Below are positions 19,001-25,820 of a DNA stretch of 64,000 bases, one piece after another (positions within the stretch are counted from its first letter, which is position 1; every line of letters begins with the position of its first letter). A model generated the notes under the pieces. The model saw only the letters and a list, made by a program, of their open reading frames with translations, made no database searches and was not told the origin of the DNA. The position numbers and the translations under genes are program-made. The stretch covers positions 124,001 to 188,000 of the forward strand of contig SUZC01000001.1 in the NCBI GenBank assembly GCA_015060165.1. The letters are read 5' to 3'. This DNA comes from Rikenellaceae bacterium (GTDB lineage: Bacteria; Bacteroidota; Bacteroidia; Bacteroidales; Rikenellaceae).

Positions 19001-19303
19001 TATTACACATTTATGCCTCGCGAGGATAGTGTCAACGACGGCACAATGACCATCGCCGATGTAAAACAATACGAGCCTAACGCTTGGGGGTTGTATGATA
19101 TGCACGGTAATGTAGCCGAGTTCACTCGTTCAACATATGCTCCATATCCCTATAAGGAGAAGATTGAAAGTGGCGATATGAAGGTAGTGCGCGGAGGCGC
19201 TTGGAACTATCGCCCAAAGAACTCTACTGCCTACTCACGCACATCGTATTACGCTTGGCAACCAGCCAATAACGTAGGATTCCGAGTGGTGATTGAAGAA
19301 TAA
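16052..19303 (+). CDS. Large exported protein: propeller-like/HzsA-like region, two CxxCH motifs, SUMF1-type domain
   Basis: A 1083-residue exported protein (signal MRIKLSLFAVVLCATTAWGQ). Residues about 150-470 look like a TolB/WD-type propeller (ILFTAVGNDNKWGVFEVNRD; WHPRVMNNGRLMYVRWEYTD). The middle resembles the hydrazine-synthase alpha-subunit-related proteins and carries CVGCH at 570-574 and CVACH at 620-624, so one or two c-type haems are likely. Residues about 815-1083 form a SUMF1/formylglycine-generating-enzyme-like domain (VKIPAGTFVMG, LPTEAQWEWACRAG, WGLYDMHGNVAEF, VVRGGAWNYRP). The segment after VVRGGAW lacks the two catalytic cysteines of true formylglycine-generating enzymes, so sulfatase maturation is unlikely. 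Last gene of the operon; the reaction is unknown. Confidence 0.8.
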   Translation: MRIKLSLFAVVLCATTAWGQITPEKAEQIRLKSELEYFNVESVRNAYKDFCKSPSYDSKLYGTKLSELERLAAKNDAQSQAQIVKLKREILLSNPLLDNAKIIVGRYRVGENNGRRIMAPSLGTQNNNWSNQSSSARSGFDAEIAELSNLRGEIKSRTIFKPANGSSVADLLLHWDGERILFTAVGNDNKWGVFEVNRDGSNFHRVINSEEPDLEFFDGAYMPSGRIIAMSNIGYQGVPCVNGDDPVGNMIAYEPATGAMRRMTFDQDANWHPRVMNNGRLMYVRWEYTDLTHYYSRFVMHANPDGTETKALYGSGGWFPNSIFDIQPLPGGTNTFVGIISGHHGIARSGRLILFDPSKGRKEVKGMIQEMPFSKRQIEPIIKDELVNGVWPQFIKPYPINDQYFLVAAKLTPESLWGIYLIDVYDNMTLVAEYEGEGLINPIIVQKRPTPPIIPDRIKPNDKEATVFIQDIYQGEGLPGVPVGTVKKLRVFAYEYTYIKSQSDHVAQGIQSGWDIKRNLGEVDVEPDGSAIFKIPANTPVSFQPLDEEGRAIQWMRSWVTGMPGEVVSCVGCHEDQNSMPMPKRVAASQKAPSKLSTPEGGVRPFTYELEIQPILDRNCVACHNAKGAKPDFTGGVKVVDAPTRRAQSGQLDLTQSYLNLHPYVNRQGPEADIYVMKPYEYHASTSELVRILKGGHHGVKLTDKEWRTIYTWIDFNAPCHGQFVYNKLPYCPTTQYERRIELTNKYANGAGVEWKKEIEDYAAYIKANPQPAAEREEQKDKPAKVVKAKNFPFSADVASQMVAKYGEQRRTIKLADGVEMTFVKIPAGTFVMGNNRRGAGNSPETVVKISRPFWISESEVTNEQYNTVDPTHDSRFTAQFWKDHVGPGYAANRPNQPVTRITWNQAMEFCRVISERCQVEANLPTEAQWEWACRAGSDTDFWYGDLNSDFAKKENLADYQLRKMAVHGIDPQPVAENTWVYKYYTFMPREDSVNDGTMTIADVKQYEPNAWGLYDMHGNVAEFTRSTYAPYPYKEKIESGDMKVVRGGAWNYRPKNSTAYSRTSYYAWQPANNVGFRVVIEE

Positions 19304-19324
19304 TTAATCGTTAAACAATAATCG

Positions 19325-19362
19325 TAGAGGTTGGATGTGCGAGCTCCAACCTCTATTTTTTT
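19325..19362 (+). terminator. Terminator of the cytochrome/chorismatase operon
   Basis: An 11-bp stem (TAGAGGTTGGA / TCCAACCTCTA) followed by a run of T. Confidence 0.85.
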
Positions 19363-19405
19363 AAAGGAGCACGAAATAGATATTTGCAGATGTACAATTT
19401 TTCAC

Positions 19406-19413
19406 TATTTTTG
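19406..19413 (+). promoter_or_regulatory. -7 promoter box of ssrA
   Basis: TATTTTTG, twelve bases before the mature 5' end of the tmRNA. Confidence 0.55.
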
Positions 19414-19425
19414 CATTGTCAATTC

Positions 19426-19825
19426 GGGGGCGACCGGTTTTGACAGCTTGCAGAGTTTGATTGTAAGCACGTCGAGCATTGTGTGGTGGCTCGTAAATAT
19501 CAACACTCAAATTATAAATGGCAATAATAGCTATGCACTCGCTGCCTAATTTTCAAGGAGAATTAGCTTAATCCGCGAGCCCAAGGAGGCTTGTAGACGA
19601 GTATCCCGAGCGGCTGTTCCGCCCTTTAACAGTTGTTCATATGGGGTATCATCTTTTTAGGGATAGTGCAATATGTGTCTCGGTTATTGTGCGAAATTTT
19701 AGAGACTGCGGCAAAAGATTAGGCTGTCTGTGGCCATTCTGCGCAAGAGGATTAATTGCAGAATAAACGTGTAGAAAGCTTTTGGGCTCCTCGTTTGGAC
19801 GCGGGTTCGACTCCCGCCGCCTCCA
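19426..19825 (+). ncRNA. ssrA: tmRNA (transfer-messenger RNA)
   Basis: The 400-base tmRNA rescues stalled ribosomes by acting as both tRNA and mRNA. The 5' end GGGGGCG pairs with CGCCTCC near the 3' end (with one G-U pair) to close the acceptor stem. The 3' end carries a tRNA-like T arm (GCGGGTTCGACTCCCGC), and A19825 is the discriminator. CCA is not encoded and must be added. The internal reading frame gives a peptide tag ending in YALAA, as in other Bacteroidetes. The last 20 bases are part of the 22-bp repeat used as an attachment site by the downstream element. Confidence 0.95.
19520..19549 (+). other. tmRNA tag-peptide reading frame
   Basis: Starting from a GGC resume codon, this encodes GNNSYALAA and a TAA stop. 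The hydrophobic YALAA end is the degradation signal. The resume codon is inferred by comparison with Bacteroidetes tags such as those starting with glycine. Confidence 0.75.
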
Positions 19826-19827
19826 CT
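19806..19827 (+). repeat. Left attachment repeat (in ssrA)
   Basis: Identical over 22 bp to 39517-39538. It covers the distal T arm and acceptor strand of the tmRNA, so insertion leaves a complete ssrA. Confidence 0.9.
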
Positions 19828-19858
19828 AAAGCGATATTTTAATATTGCAATTGGTTTA

Positions 19859-19897
19859 TAACTCCTTAATACAGACGTATTAAGGAGTTATTCGTTT
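19859..19897 (+). terminator. Terminator downstream of ssrA, supplied by the element
   Basis: A perfect 14-bp stem (TAACTCCTTAATAC and complement) with a 4-base loop and a T-rich tail. It lies just inside the element, so tmRNA transcription is probably ended by element DNA. Confidence 0.75.
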
Positions 19898-19930
19898 TTA
19901 TATATCTGTTAAAATATTGCGTTCTATTTT

Positions 19931-19962
19931 GCGACCAGAAAATTTCAAAAGTGCGACCAGAA
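19931..19962 (+). repeat. Left arm-type integrase repeats
   Basis: Two direct copies of GCGACCAGAA at 19931-19940 and 19953-19962, just upstream of the integrase. Matching copies occur near the right end at 39444 and 39459. This is the arrangement of arm-binding sites in lambda-like tyrosine recombinase systems. Confidence 0.65.
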
Positions 19963-19998
19963 ATATATTGTCTTACAGACTAATATTCAAACTGTTAT

Positions 19999-21141
19999 AT
20001 GAAAATTAATTTTATGATTCGTCCATCAAAGGTGAAAAGAGATGGCACTTGCACTATTGAAGCTTCTATTTTTATCAACGGTCAAAGGCAAAACATTTTT
20101 CTGGACAGAAGTATTAATCCAAAGCTATGGAATCAAAAAAAGCAAACATCAAAGCTGAAAGAGATAAATGACTACTTGGATAGTGTAACTAATCTCTTTT
20201 ACAATATCGAAAACACTCTGCTTCGTGAGAATAATCTATCATTACATAGTTTTATGGATATGTATCGGTATGGTGACAGAAAAACGACAACGCTATTGAC
20301 TGTATGTGATATTTTTCTTAAAGAGTATGAAAAGAAAGTCAAAGTGGGTGAAATTGTAAAGCATACTCTTATCAAGTATCGAACCATACAAAGTTATATA
20401 GTTAGATATGTTAAAAGCATTAATCGAAACGACATACTAATGAGTGATGTAACCCCGTCATTTTGCGACGGATTCAAGGTGTTTTTGCTCGGACACCTCA
20501 CCAATAATACCACATATAAATATATAAAGATGTACAAGAAGATATTATCGTTTGCTGTAGATTCAGGCTATATCAATAGGAATCCTTGTTTAGTAAAGAT
20601 GAAAAAGGAGAGACTGGAATATCATCCACTATCAGTTGAGCAAATCAACACAATAAGGAATAAGGCTATCTCGAATGAAAGACTATGTAAAGTAAGGGAC
20701 TTATTTGTATTTCAATGTTATACAGGTATGGCGTATATTGATATGGCAACCCTATCTCGAAGCGATATAAAAGAGAATAAAATCATAAAATACCGCCATA
20801 AAACAAATGTAAAAAGCGTTATTCCTATTTTTGATGCCACCAAGGCAATATTAGAGAAGTATGACTATACACTTCCAGTTTTGTCAAATCAGAGGTATAA
20901 CAGCTATTTAAAGGAGTTAGGTGATATATGTAATATCCCTCAAACTTTACACTCTCACCTTGCAAGACATACAATGGCCACGATTATGTTGAACAATGGC
21001 ATATCGCTACCAGCAATTGCTAAAACGCTCGGGCATAGCAATACCCGAATTACCGAAGATATTTATGCAGAGATGTTGGATAAGACCGTTATTGAGGAAG
21101 TTATGAACTTAAATGATATATTAGAAACAAAGGAGGGTTAG
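19999..21141 (+). CDS. Tyrosine recombinase / integrase of the island
   Basis: A 380-residue site-specific recombinase. Residues 1-85 are an arm-DNA-binding domain (ASIFINGQRQNIFLDRSINP), about 100-200 a SAM-like core-binding domain, and about 210-375 the catalytic domain. Catalytic residues seen are HSHLARH (HxxR), LGHSN (His) and the nucleophile Tyr in DIYAEM. The position of the first catalytic Arg reads CYTGMAYIDM, with Ala where most integrases have Arg. Loss of this Arg is known in some Bacteroides conjugative-transposon integrases such as IntDOT. It lies 171 bases from the left attachment repeat and presumably excises and inserts the element at ssrA. Confidence 0.92.
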   Translation: MKINFMIRPSKVKRDGTCTIEASIFINGQRQNIFLDRSINPKLWNQKKQTSKLKEINDYLDSVTNLFYNIENTLLRENNLSLHSFMDMYRYGDRKTTTLLTVCDIFLKEYEKKVKVGEIVKHTLIKYRTIQSYIVRYVKSINRNDILMSDVTPSFCDGFKVFLLGHLTNNTTYKYIKMYKKILSFAVDSGYINRNPCLVKMKKERLEYHPLSVEQINTIRNKAISNERLCKVRDLFVFQCYTGMAYIDMATLSRSDIKENKIIKYRHKTNVKSVIPIFDATKAILEKYDYTLPVLSNQRYNSYLKELGDICNIPQTLHSHLARHTMATIMLNNGISLPAIAKTLGHSNTRITEDIYAEMLDKTVIEEVMNLNDILETKEG

Positions 21142-21150
21142 CCCCTCCTT
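21130..21150 (+). terminator. Weak hairpin at the integrase stop
   Basis: AAGGAGGG / CCCTCCTT, an 8-bp stem with a 5-base loop that overlaps the integrase stop codon. The following ACTTCGTTTA is only moderately T-rich. Confidence 0.4.
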
Positions 21151-21193
21151 ACTTCGTTTAAATACAGATATTTTCAAAATACTTGCCAACTAT

Positions 21194-21237
21194 ATCATAA
21201 AATTTATAACTTTGTTGAGAATAGGTCGTTTTATGAT
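21194..21237. promoter_or_regulatory. Inverted repeat flanking the promoter of the first WYL gene
   Basis: ATCATAAAA (21194-21202) and TTTTATGAT (21229-21237) are perfect 9-bp inverted halves either side of the -7 box TAACTTTG (21207-21214). A dimeric or tetrameric repressor bound to both halves would cover the promoter; autoregulation by the WYL protein is the simplest idea. Confidence 0.55.
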
Positions 21238-21250
21238 GTAACTAGGCAAT

Positions 21251-22165
21251 ATGGATCAACCTAAAATAGAACGTGTGCTACGTCTGATGAAGATGATGAC
21301 GGGCAACAACAACTATACTGTGGAGGAGATGGCTGAACGATTGGGTATATCATATCGTTCAGTGTATCGTTACATCGAGACTTTCAAGGAGTCTGGATTT
21401 GTCGTGCAACGCAAAGAAGGAGGCATTTACAAACTTGGCAAGGAGAGTCGTTATTTCAAGGAAATCTCCCAACTCATCCACTTCACAGATGAAGAAGCCC
21501 ATATTGTTAATCAACTTATAGAAGGATTGGATAACACCAATATACTCAAGCAGAACCTTCGCAAGAAACTTACGTCTGTCTATAACTGTACATCTATGGC
21601 TGATAGTGTTGTCGAGGGCAAGAATGCAACCAATATCAATGGCCTGATCGATGCCATCACAGAGAAGAAGCAAGTTGTATTTAAGGATTACGCATCATCA
21701 CACACAAGTATTATTAGGGATCGCCTTGTTGAGCCATTTGGGTTTACTACTAACTATGTACAAGTGTGGTGTTATGAGCCTGAATCGAAACTTAACAAGT
21801 TGTTTAATACGGCTCGTATCGGTGCAGTAGAAAGTCTCGACAAAGATTGGCAGTTCGAGCAGGAGCATCACGAAGGATATATTGATGTTTTCAGAATCAC
21901 TGGATACGAGCAGCACAATGTTCAATTGGAGTTGGGTGTAAGATCGCACAACCTACTAATTGAGGAGTATCCGTTAGCAACAAGAGACCTCAAGCAGATT
22001 GACGATACCCATTGGCTACTCGACACGATGGTCTGCGACTATATGGGAATAGGCCGATTTGCGATGGGTGTTTTAGGCGATATTCGCATCCTCACACCAG
22101 AGTTCGAGGAGTACATAAAAGATGAGATTTCATACTACTATAAAAACTACAATTTAGGAAAATAA
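21251..22165 (+). CDS. WYL-domain transcriptional regulator
   Basis: A 304-residue regulator with an N-terminal helix-turn-helix of HTH_11/DeoR type (YTVEEMAERLGISYRSVYRYIETF, residues about 19-42). The central WYL-type region is around 145-205 (VEPFGFTTNYVQVWCYEPES), followed by a C-terminal WCX-like part. WYL domains bind nucleic acid or nucleotide ligands and often control anti-phage loci. It starts the operon with mcrBC (12 bases before mcrB) and has an inverted repeat around its own promoter. It likely represses mcrBC until a signal is sensed; the signal is unknown. Confidence 0.85.
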   Translation: MDQPKIERVLRLMKMMTGNNNYTVEEMAERLGISYRSVYRYIETFKESGFVVQRKEGGIYKLGKESRYFKEISQLIHFTDEEAHIVNQLIEGLDNTNILKQNLRKKLTSVYNCTSMADSVVEGKNATNINGLIDAITEKKQVVFKDYASSHTSIIRDRLVEPFGFTTNYVQVWCYEPESKLNKLFNTARIGAVESLDKDWQFEQEHHEGYIDVFRITGYEQHNVQLELGVRSHNLLIEEYPLATRDLKQIDDTHWLLDTMVCDYMGIGRFAMGVLGDIRILTPEFEEYIKDEISYYYKNYNLGK

Positions 22166-22177
22166 AACTACTAAGAT

Positions 22178-24232
22178 ATGACCACGACTATTGATCAACA
22201 GAAACTGCAAAGCCTTATAGAATCATACAAGTCAGACTTCCCGCAACATATAGGGCAAGAGATATATAAGTGGAGAGCAATTGCTCATTTTCAAAAGTAT
22301 TGGGATATAGAAGCGGATGATTTTACATCAATGCTTAAACTTGCTTTGGATTTTAAGGATGATAATCTTCTTGCTGGAGCAATGTATTTTCCCAAACGAA
22401 TGATATGGCGTTTTGCAGAATTTGATGAAGTACGAGTTAAACAAATGTTTATTGATTTGTTTGATGAAAATAATGATTTGGCCAAACGTATAAATGCATT
22501 TACGGAATCTGCGGACGATATTTTGAAACGATGGAATCCTGAAAAGAATCACTATCAAAAAGATCGAGCAATTAGCACATATTTATGGTTAATGTTCCCT
22601 GATAAATACTATATATACAAAGCAGATTGCGTAAAGGCTCTTTTGTCCAATATTGGCATAGACTACAAAAGACAAAATAAACTCAAAGGACGAAATGTTG
22701 TAAATGTTTATAATATATATGATCAAGTAGCAGAAATACTTCGCAAAGATGCTGAATTACATCAATTGCTTGATGCTGTTCTTGATGAAGAATGCTACAA
22801 AGATCCAATGTATAGGACAGTGGTAATTGATTTTGCCTATTATTTGAAGGAATATTATAACAAACAAACTATAATCTCTCAGAACGCCACCAATGAGCAG
22901 CGTATTTGGCTCTATGCTCCTGGTGAAAATGCAAGGATGTGGAATGCTTGTTTACAAGATAGTAAAATGTATCTTGGATGGGATCCTTTGGAGAACTTAT
23001 CTCTATATAGTTCACGAGAAGCGATGAAAGAAAAAATGATAGACGCATATGGGGATAAAAGTAGTTATACCAACGATTCGTTAGCAACTTATGATTTTGT
23101 TCATACTGTAAAGAGCGGAGATATAATATACGTGAAGCAGGGCTTGAAGAAAATTATTGGACGAGGTACTGTTGTTGGAGATTACGAATACCATCCCGAA
23201 CGAGTAGAGTATAAGAATGCACGTAGCGTTAAGTGGGATAAGAATGGAGAGTGGAATGTAGATAATCAACTTCCAATGAAAACGCTGACAGATATTACAA
23301 AATACCCCAACCTTACAACGATGTTACAATTAATGGTTGAAGATAATGGGGAACATAATAGTTCCGTAGATGTCAAAGAATCATACTCAAAAGAGAAATT
23401 CTTAAAGGAGGTTTATATTTCTGCGTCTGAGTATGATCATTTATATGCACTACTTGAGCGAAAGAAGAATGTTATTTTGCAAGGAGCACCTGGTGTTGGA
23501 AAAACATTTACGGCAAAACGCCTCGCCTATGCGATAATGGGAGAAATGGATGAGTCTCGCATTGAGTTTGTGCAGTTCCATCAGAACTATTCGTATGAGG
23601 ACTTTGTTATGGGTTATAAGCCCACTAGTGACGGCGGTTTTGAGTTGAGAGCGGGAGTATTTCACAAGTTTTGCAATAAGGCTGCCAACGATCCAAACAG
23701 AAAATATTTCTTCATTATAGATGAGATTAATCGTGGAAACTTATCTAAAATATTTGGTGAACTTCTGATGCTGATTGAGAGTGATTATAGATATAAAGGG
23801 GATGACAAAAATATGATCAGATTGGCATATAGCGATAAACCGTTCTCTGTACCTAACAATTTATACATCATCGGTATGATGAATACCGCAGATCGCAGTC
23901 TTGCTATGATTGATTATGCTTTGCGTAGAAGATTTAGTTTCTTCTCAATGAAACCAGGATTTGATTCAGAAGGCTTCAAGGAGTACCAAAAGGTATTAAA
24001 TAACGACAAGTTTAACGCTCTAATAAACAAGACTAAGGAACTTAATGTTAGAATTAGCGAACTGCTAGGAAGTGGATTTGAGATAGGTCATAGTTACTTC
24101 TGTAATCAAACCCAAATTACAGACGAGTGGTTGCACTCAGTTGTAAACTACGATATAATTCCTATGCTTGAGGAGTATTGGTTTGATAATAGCGACGAAG
24201 TAAATAAGTGGCGTGACAATTTAACAGAGTAA
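22178..24232 (+). CDS. mcrB: McrB-like AAA+ GTPase of a type IV restriction system
   Basis: A 684-residue motor subunit of an McrBC-type modification-dependent restriction system. Residues 1-230 are a helical region of unknown fold. Residues about 235-390 look like an EVE/PUA-like reader of modified bases (IWLYAPGENARMWN; DIIYVKQGLKKIIGRGTVVG). The McrB-type AAA+ domain has Walker A GAPGVGKT near residue 436, Walker B IIDEINRGNLSKIFGE, and MNTADRSLAMIDYALRRRF, the NTADRS motif of the GTP-specific McrB family. Together with McrC it cuts DNA carrying modified cytosine or a related mark. It follows the WYL regulator and precedes mcrC by 3 bases. Confidence 0.9.
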   Translation: MTTTIDQQKLQSLIESYKSDFPQHIGQEIYKWRAIAHFQKYWDIEADDFTSMLKLALDFKDDNLLAGAMYFPKRMIWRFAEFDEVRVKQMFIDLFDENNDLAKRINAFTESADDILKRWNPEKNHYQKDRAISTYLWLMFPDKYYIYKADCVKALLSNIGIDYKRQNKLKGRNVVNVYNIYDQVAEILRKDAELHQLLDAVLDEECYKDPMYRTVVIDFAYYLKEYYNKQTIISQNATNEQRIWLYAPGENARMWNACLQDSKMYLGWDPLENLSLYSSREAMKEKMIDAYGDKSSYTNDSLATYDFVHTVKSGDIIYVKQGLKKIIGRGTVVGDYEYHPERVEYKNARSVKWDKNGEWNVDNQLPMKTLTDITKYPNLTTMLQLMVEDNGEHNSSVDVKESYSKEKFLKEVYISASEYDHLYALLERKKNVILQGAPGVGKTFTAKRLAYAIMGEMDESRIEFVQFHQNYSYEDFVMGYKPTSDGGFELRAGVFHKFCNKAANDPNRKYFFIIDEINRGNLSKIFGELLMLIESDYRYKGDDKNMIRLAYSDKPFSVPNNLYIIGMMNTADRSLAMIDYALRRRFSFFSMKPGFDSEGFKEYQKVLNNDKFNALINKTKELNVRISELLGSGFEIGHSYFCNQTQITDEWLHSVVNYDIIPMLEEYWFDNSDEVNKWRDNLTE

Positions 24233-24235
24233 TAA

Positions 24236-25288
24236 ATGACTAACGATAAGGGCATACTAATTCGCAATATCTATTATATGTTAGCATATGCTTTTACTGA
24301 CTTAAAGCGGAAGCACTATGAGGATATTGACAAAGAGAATTTCGAGCATATCTATGATATGTTTGCTGAGATTCTCTATCGTGGTATGTCTATGCAAATC
24401 AAGCAAGGCCTTTGCCGAACTTATATTCAAAGGAGGGAGAATCTTCGAACACTTAGAGGAAAACTAAACCTACAAGGAACTATTAAAAATAGAATCAAAA
24501 GGGATACGGCTATTGATTGTGAATACAATGAACTATCCGTAGATAACATCCTAAATCAGGTGTTAAAACTCACAGCCCTCATTCTTATTCGAGAGGGTTC
24601 TGTGGATAACAAACGTAGGGTTGCTCTTCGCAAATTGATGCCATATTTTAGCGATGTGAGAGAAATTACAAAAGCAGATATTCATTGGCAAACCTTACCA
24701 ATAGATAGACACAATCACAGTTATCGTCTATTGATAAATATCTGTCATTTCATTTTGGATGGTATGTTGATGACAACAGAGGATGGCAAATTTAGAATGG
24801 CTACATTCTCTGAGGAGCATATGAATGCTATTTTTGAGAGGTTTGTATATGCGTTTTACAATACAGATTGTAAAGATGTTAATGCCTACCACAGCAAAAC
24901 TATTGAGTGGGATATTAATACAGAGGAAGAACGCAATGATATATTTTTGCCATCAATGCAAAGTGATATTATTCTCACGAGAGGATGTCGCACTCTAATT
25001 ATTGACACGAAGTATTATGGCAAGACACTCGTAACCCATTATGATAAGAAAAAGATACATTCGACCAATATGTATCAGATATTTACTTATGTTAAGAATT
25101 ATGACAAGGAACTATCGGGCAATGTTGCAGGTCTGTTGCTATATGCAAAGACAAATGAAGATATATGCGCTGATTTGACAGTAACGCTTGGGAACAATAG
25201 ATTTTGGGTAAAAACTCTTGACCTAAATCAAGATTTCAAATGCATTACAGATCAACTAAAAGAGATAAAGGATCTATATTTAAAATAA
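24236..25288 (+). CDS. mcrC: McrC-like nuclease subunit of a type IV restriction system
   Basis: A 350-residue McrC protein that binds the McrB hexamer, stimulates its GTPase and cuts DNA. The N-terminal part (IRNIYYMLAYAFTDL) and the middle (ELSVDNILNQVLKLTALIL) are standard McrC segments. The PD-(D/E)xK nuclease core is SDIILTRGCRTLIIDTKYY at residues about 243-261, with the metal-binding Asp and the DxK pair intact. The full-length intact pair suggests an active system. A terminator follows, together with the first of two regulated promoters. Confidence 0.9.
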   Translation: MTNDKGILIRNIYYMLAYAFTDLKRKHYEDIDKENFEHIYDMFAEILYRGMSMQIKQGLCRTYIQRRENLRTLRGKLNLQGTIKNRIKRDTAIDCEYNELSVDNILNQVLKLTALILIREGSVDNKRRVALRKLMPYFSDVREITKADIHWQTLPIDRHNHSYRLLINICHFILDGMLMTTEDGKFRMATFSEEHMNAIFERFVYAFYNTDCKDVNAYHSKTIEWDINTEEERNDIFLPSMQSDIILTRGCRTLIIDTKYYGKTLVTHYDKKKIHSTNMYQIFTYVKNYDKELSGNVAGLLLYAKTNEDICADLTVTLGNNRFWVKTLDLNQDFKCITDQLKEIKDLYLK

Positions 25289-25296
25289 CGAACATC

Positions 25297-25333
25297 GATT
25301 GACAGTAATTGTCAATCCGCACTCATACTTTTG
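25297..25333 (+). promoter_or_regulatory. Operator-promoter unit 1 (upstream copy)
   Basis: The palindrome TTGACA-GTAAT-TGTCAA (25299-25315, extended by GA/TC outside) is centred 19 bp upstream of a -7 box TACTTTTG (25326-25333). The same unit recurs 100 bp downstream. Any transcript from this copy would start next to, and run into, the terminator at 25335-25371. Confidence 0.65.
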
Positions 25334-25334
25334 T

Positions 25335-25371
25335 CCCCGTAACACTTAATGGTTGTTGCGGGGATTTTTAT
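25335..25371 (+). terminator. Terminator after mcrC
   Basis: A 10-bp stem (CCCCGTAACA / TGTTGCGGGG, one G-T pair) followed by ATTTTTATTT. Confidence 0.8.
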
Positions 25372-25398
25372 TTGATGTTTTCAAGCACAAAAATACAA

Positions 25399-25433
25399 TT
25401 GACATAAATTGTCAAAACACCACACTACTTTTG
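25399..25433 (+). promoter_or_regulatory. Operator-promoter unit 2 driving the HIRAN operon
   Basis: The palindrome TTGACA-TAAAT-TGTCAA (25399-25415) has its centre 19 bp upstream of the -7 box TACTTTTG (25426-25433). No TTTG is seen at the normal -33 position, which the palindrome occupies. The ATG of the first gene is 25 bases past the box. Confidence 0.7.
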
Positions 25434-25458
25434 CACTATAAATTAAAACTCAAGTGAT

Positions 25459-25806
25459 ATGGAAAACAAGACTATTGACAGACATTTAGGCAATTTTAAC
25501 ATTGCTGGATTTACCTATTGGGAGGGATGTATGACTATTGCCGATTTGAAGGTAGGCTCACAACTCCGATTAGTGCGTGAGCGTGAAAACCGATTCGATC
25601 CAAATGCTGTGGCAATCTATTTCAACGAACACAAGCTCGGCTTTATCCCTCGTGGCGAGAACGAACTAATCAGCAAGCTGATGGATTTGGGTTATGGAAA
25701 GATTTTCGATTGTCGTATTCAGCGCATATCACTCGACGCTCACCCCGAGAAACAAGTGGGAGTTGTAGTATTCCTCAAAGAGGTAAACGAGGTGTTTAAC
25801 AATTAA
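25459..25806 (+). CDS. HIRAN-domain protein
   Basis: A 115-residue protein made almost wholly of a HIRAN domain (NIAGFTYWEG; LRLVRERENRFDPNAVAIY; LGFIPRGEN), the fold known from HLTF and Rad5 helicases, where it binds 3' ends of single-stranded DNA. The RENRFDPNAVAI segment is the core signature. Stand-alone HIRAN proteins occur in bacterial accessory regions and are of unknown role. It is the first gene of a three-gene operon, 14 bases before the VWA gene. A DNA-end sensor or recruiter role is inference. Confidence 0.82.
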   Translation: MENKTIDRHLGNFNIAGFTYWEGCMTIADLKVGSQLRLVRERENRFDPNAVAIYFNEHKLGFIPRGENELISKLMDLGYGKIFDCRIQRISLDAHPEKQVGVVVFLKEVNEVFNN

Positions 25807-25820
25807 AATAGGAGGCAGTT

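Noticed and set aside
18497..19303. Annotation of the SUMF1-type region as a formylglycine-generating sulfatase maturase
   Set aside because: The two catalytic cysteines are missing and no sulfatase gene is nearby.
21184..21188. TGCCA half-site upstream of the first WYL gene
   Set aside because: There is no matching second half and its distance to the -7 box differs from the 19-bp rule by three bases.
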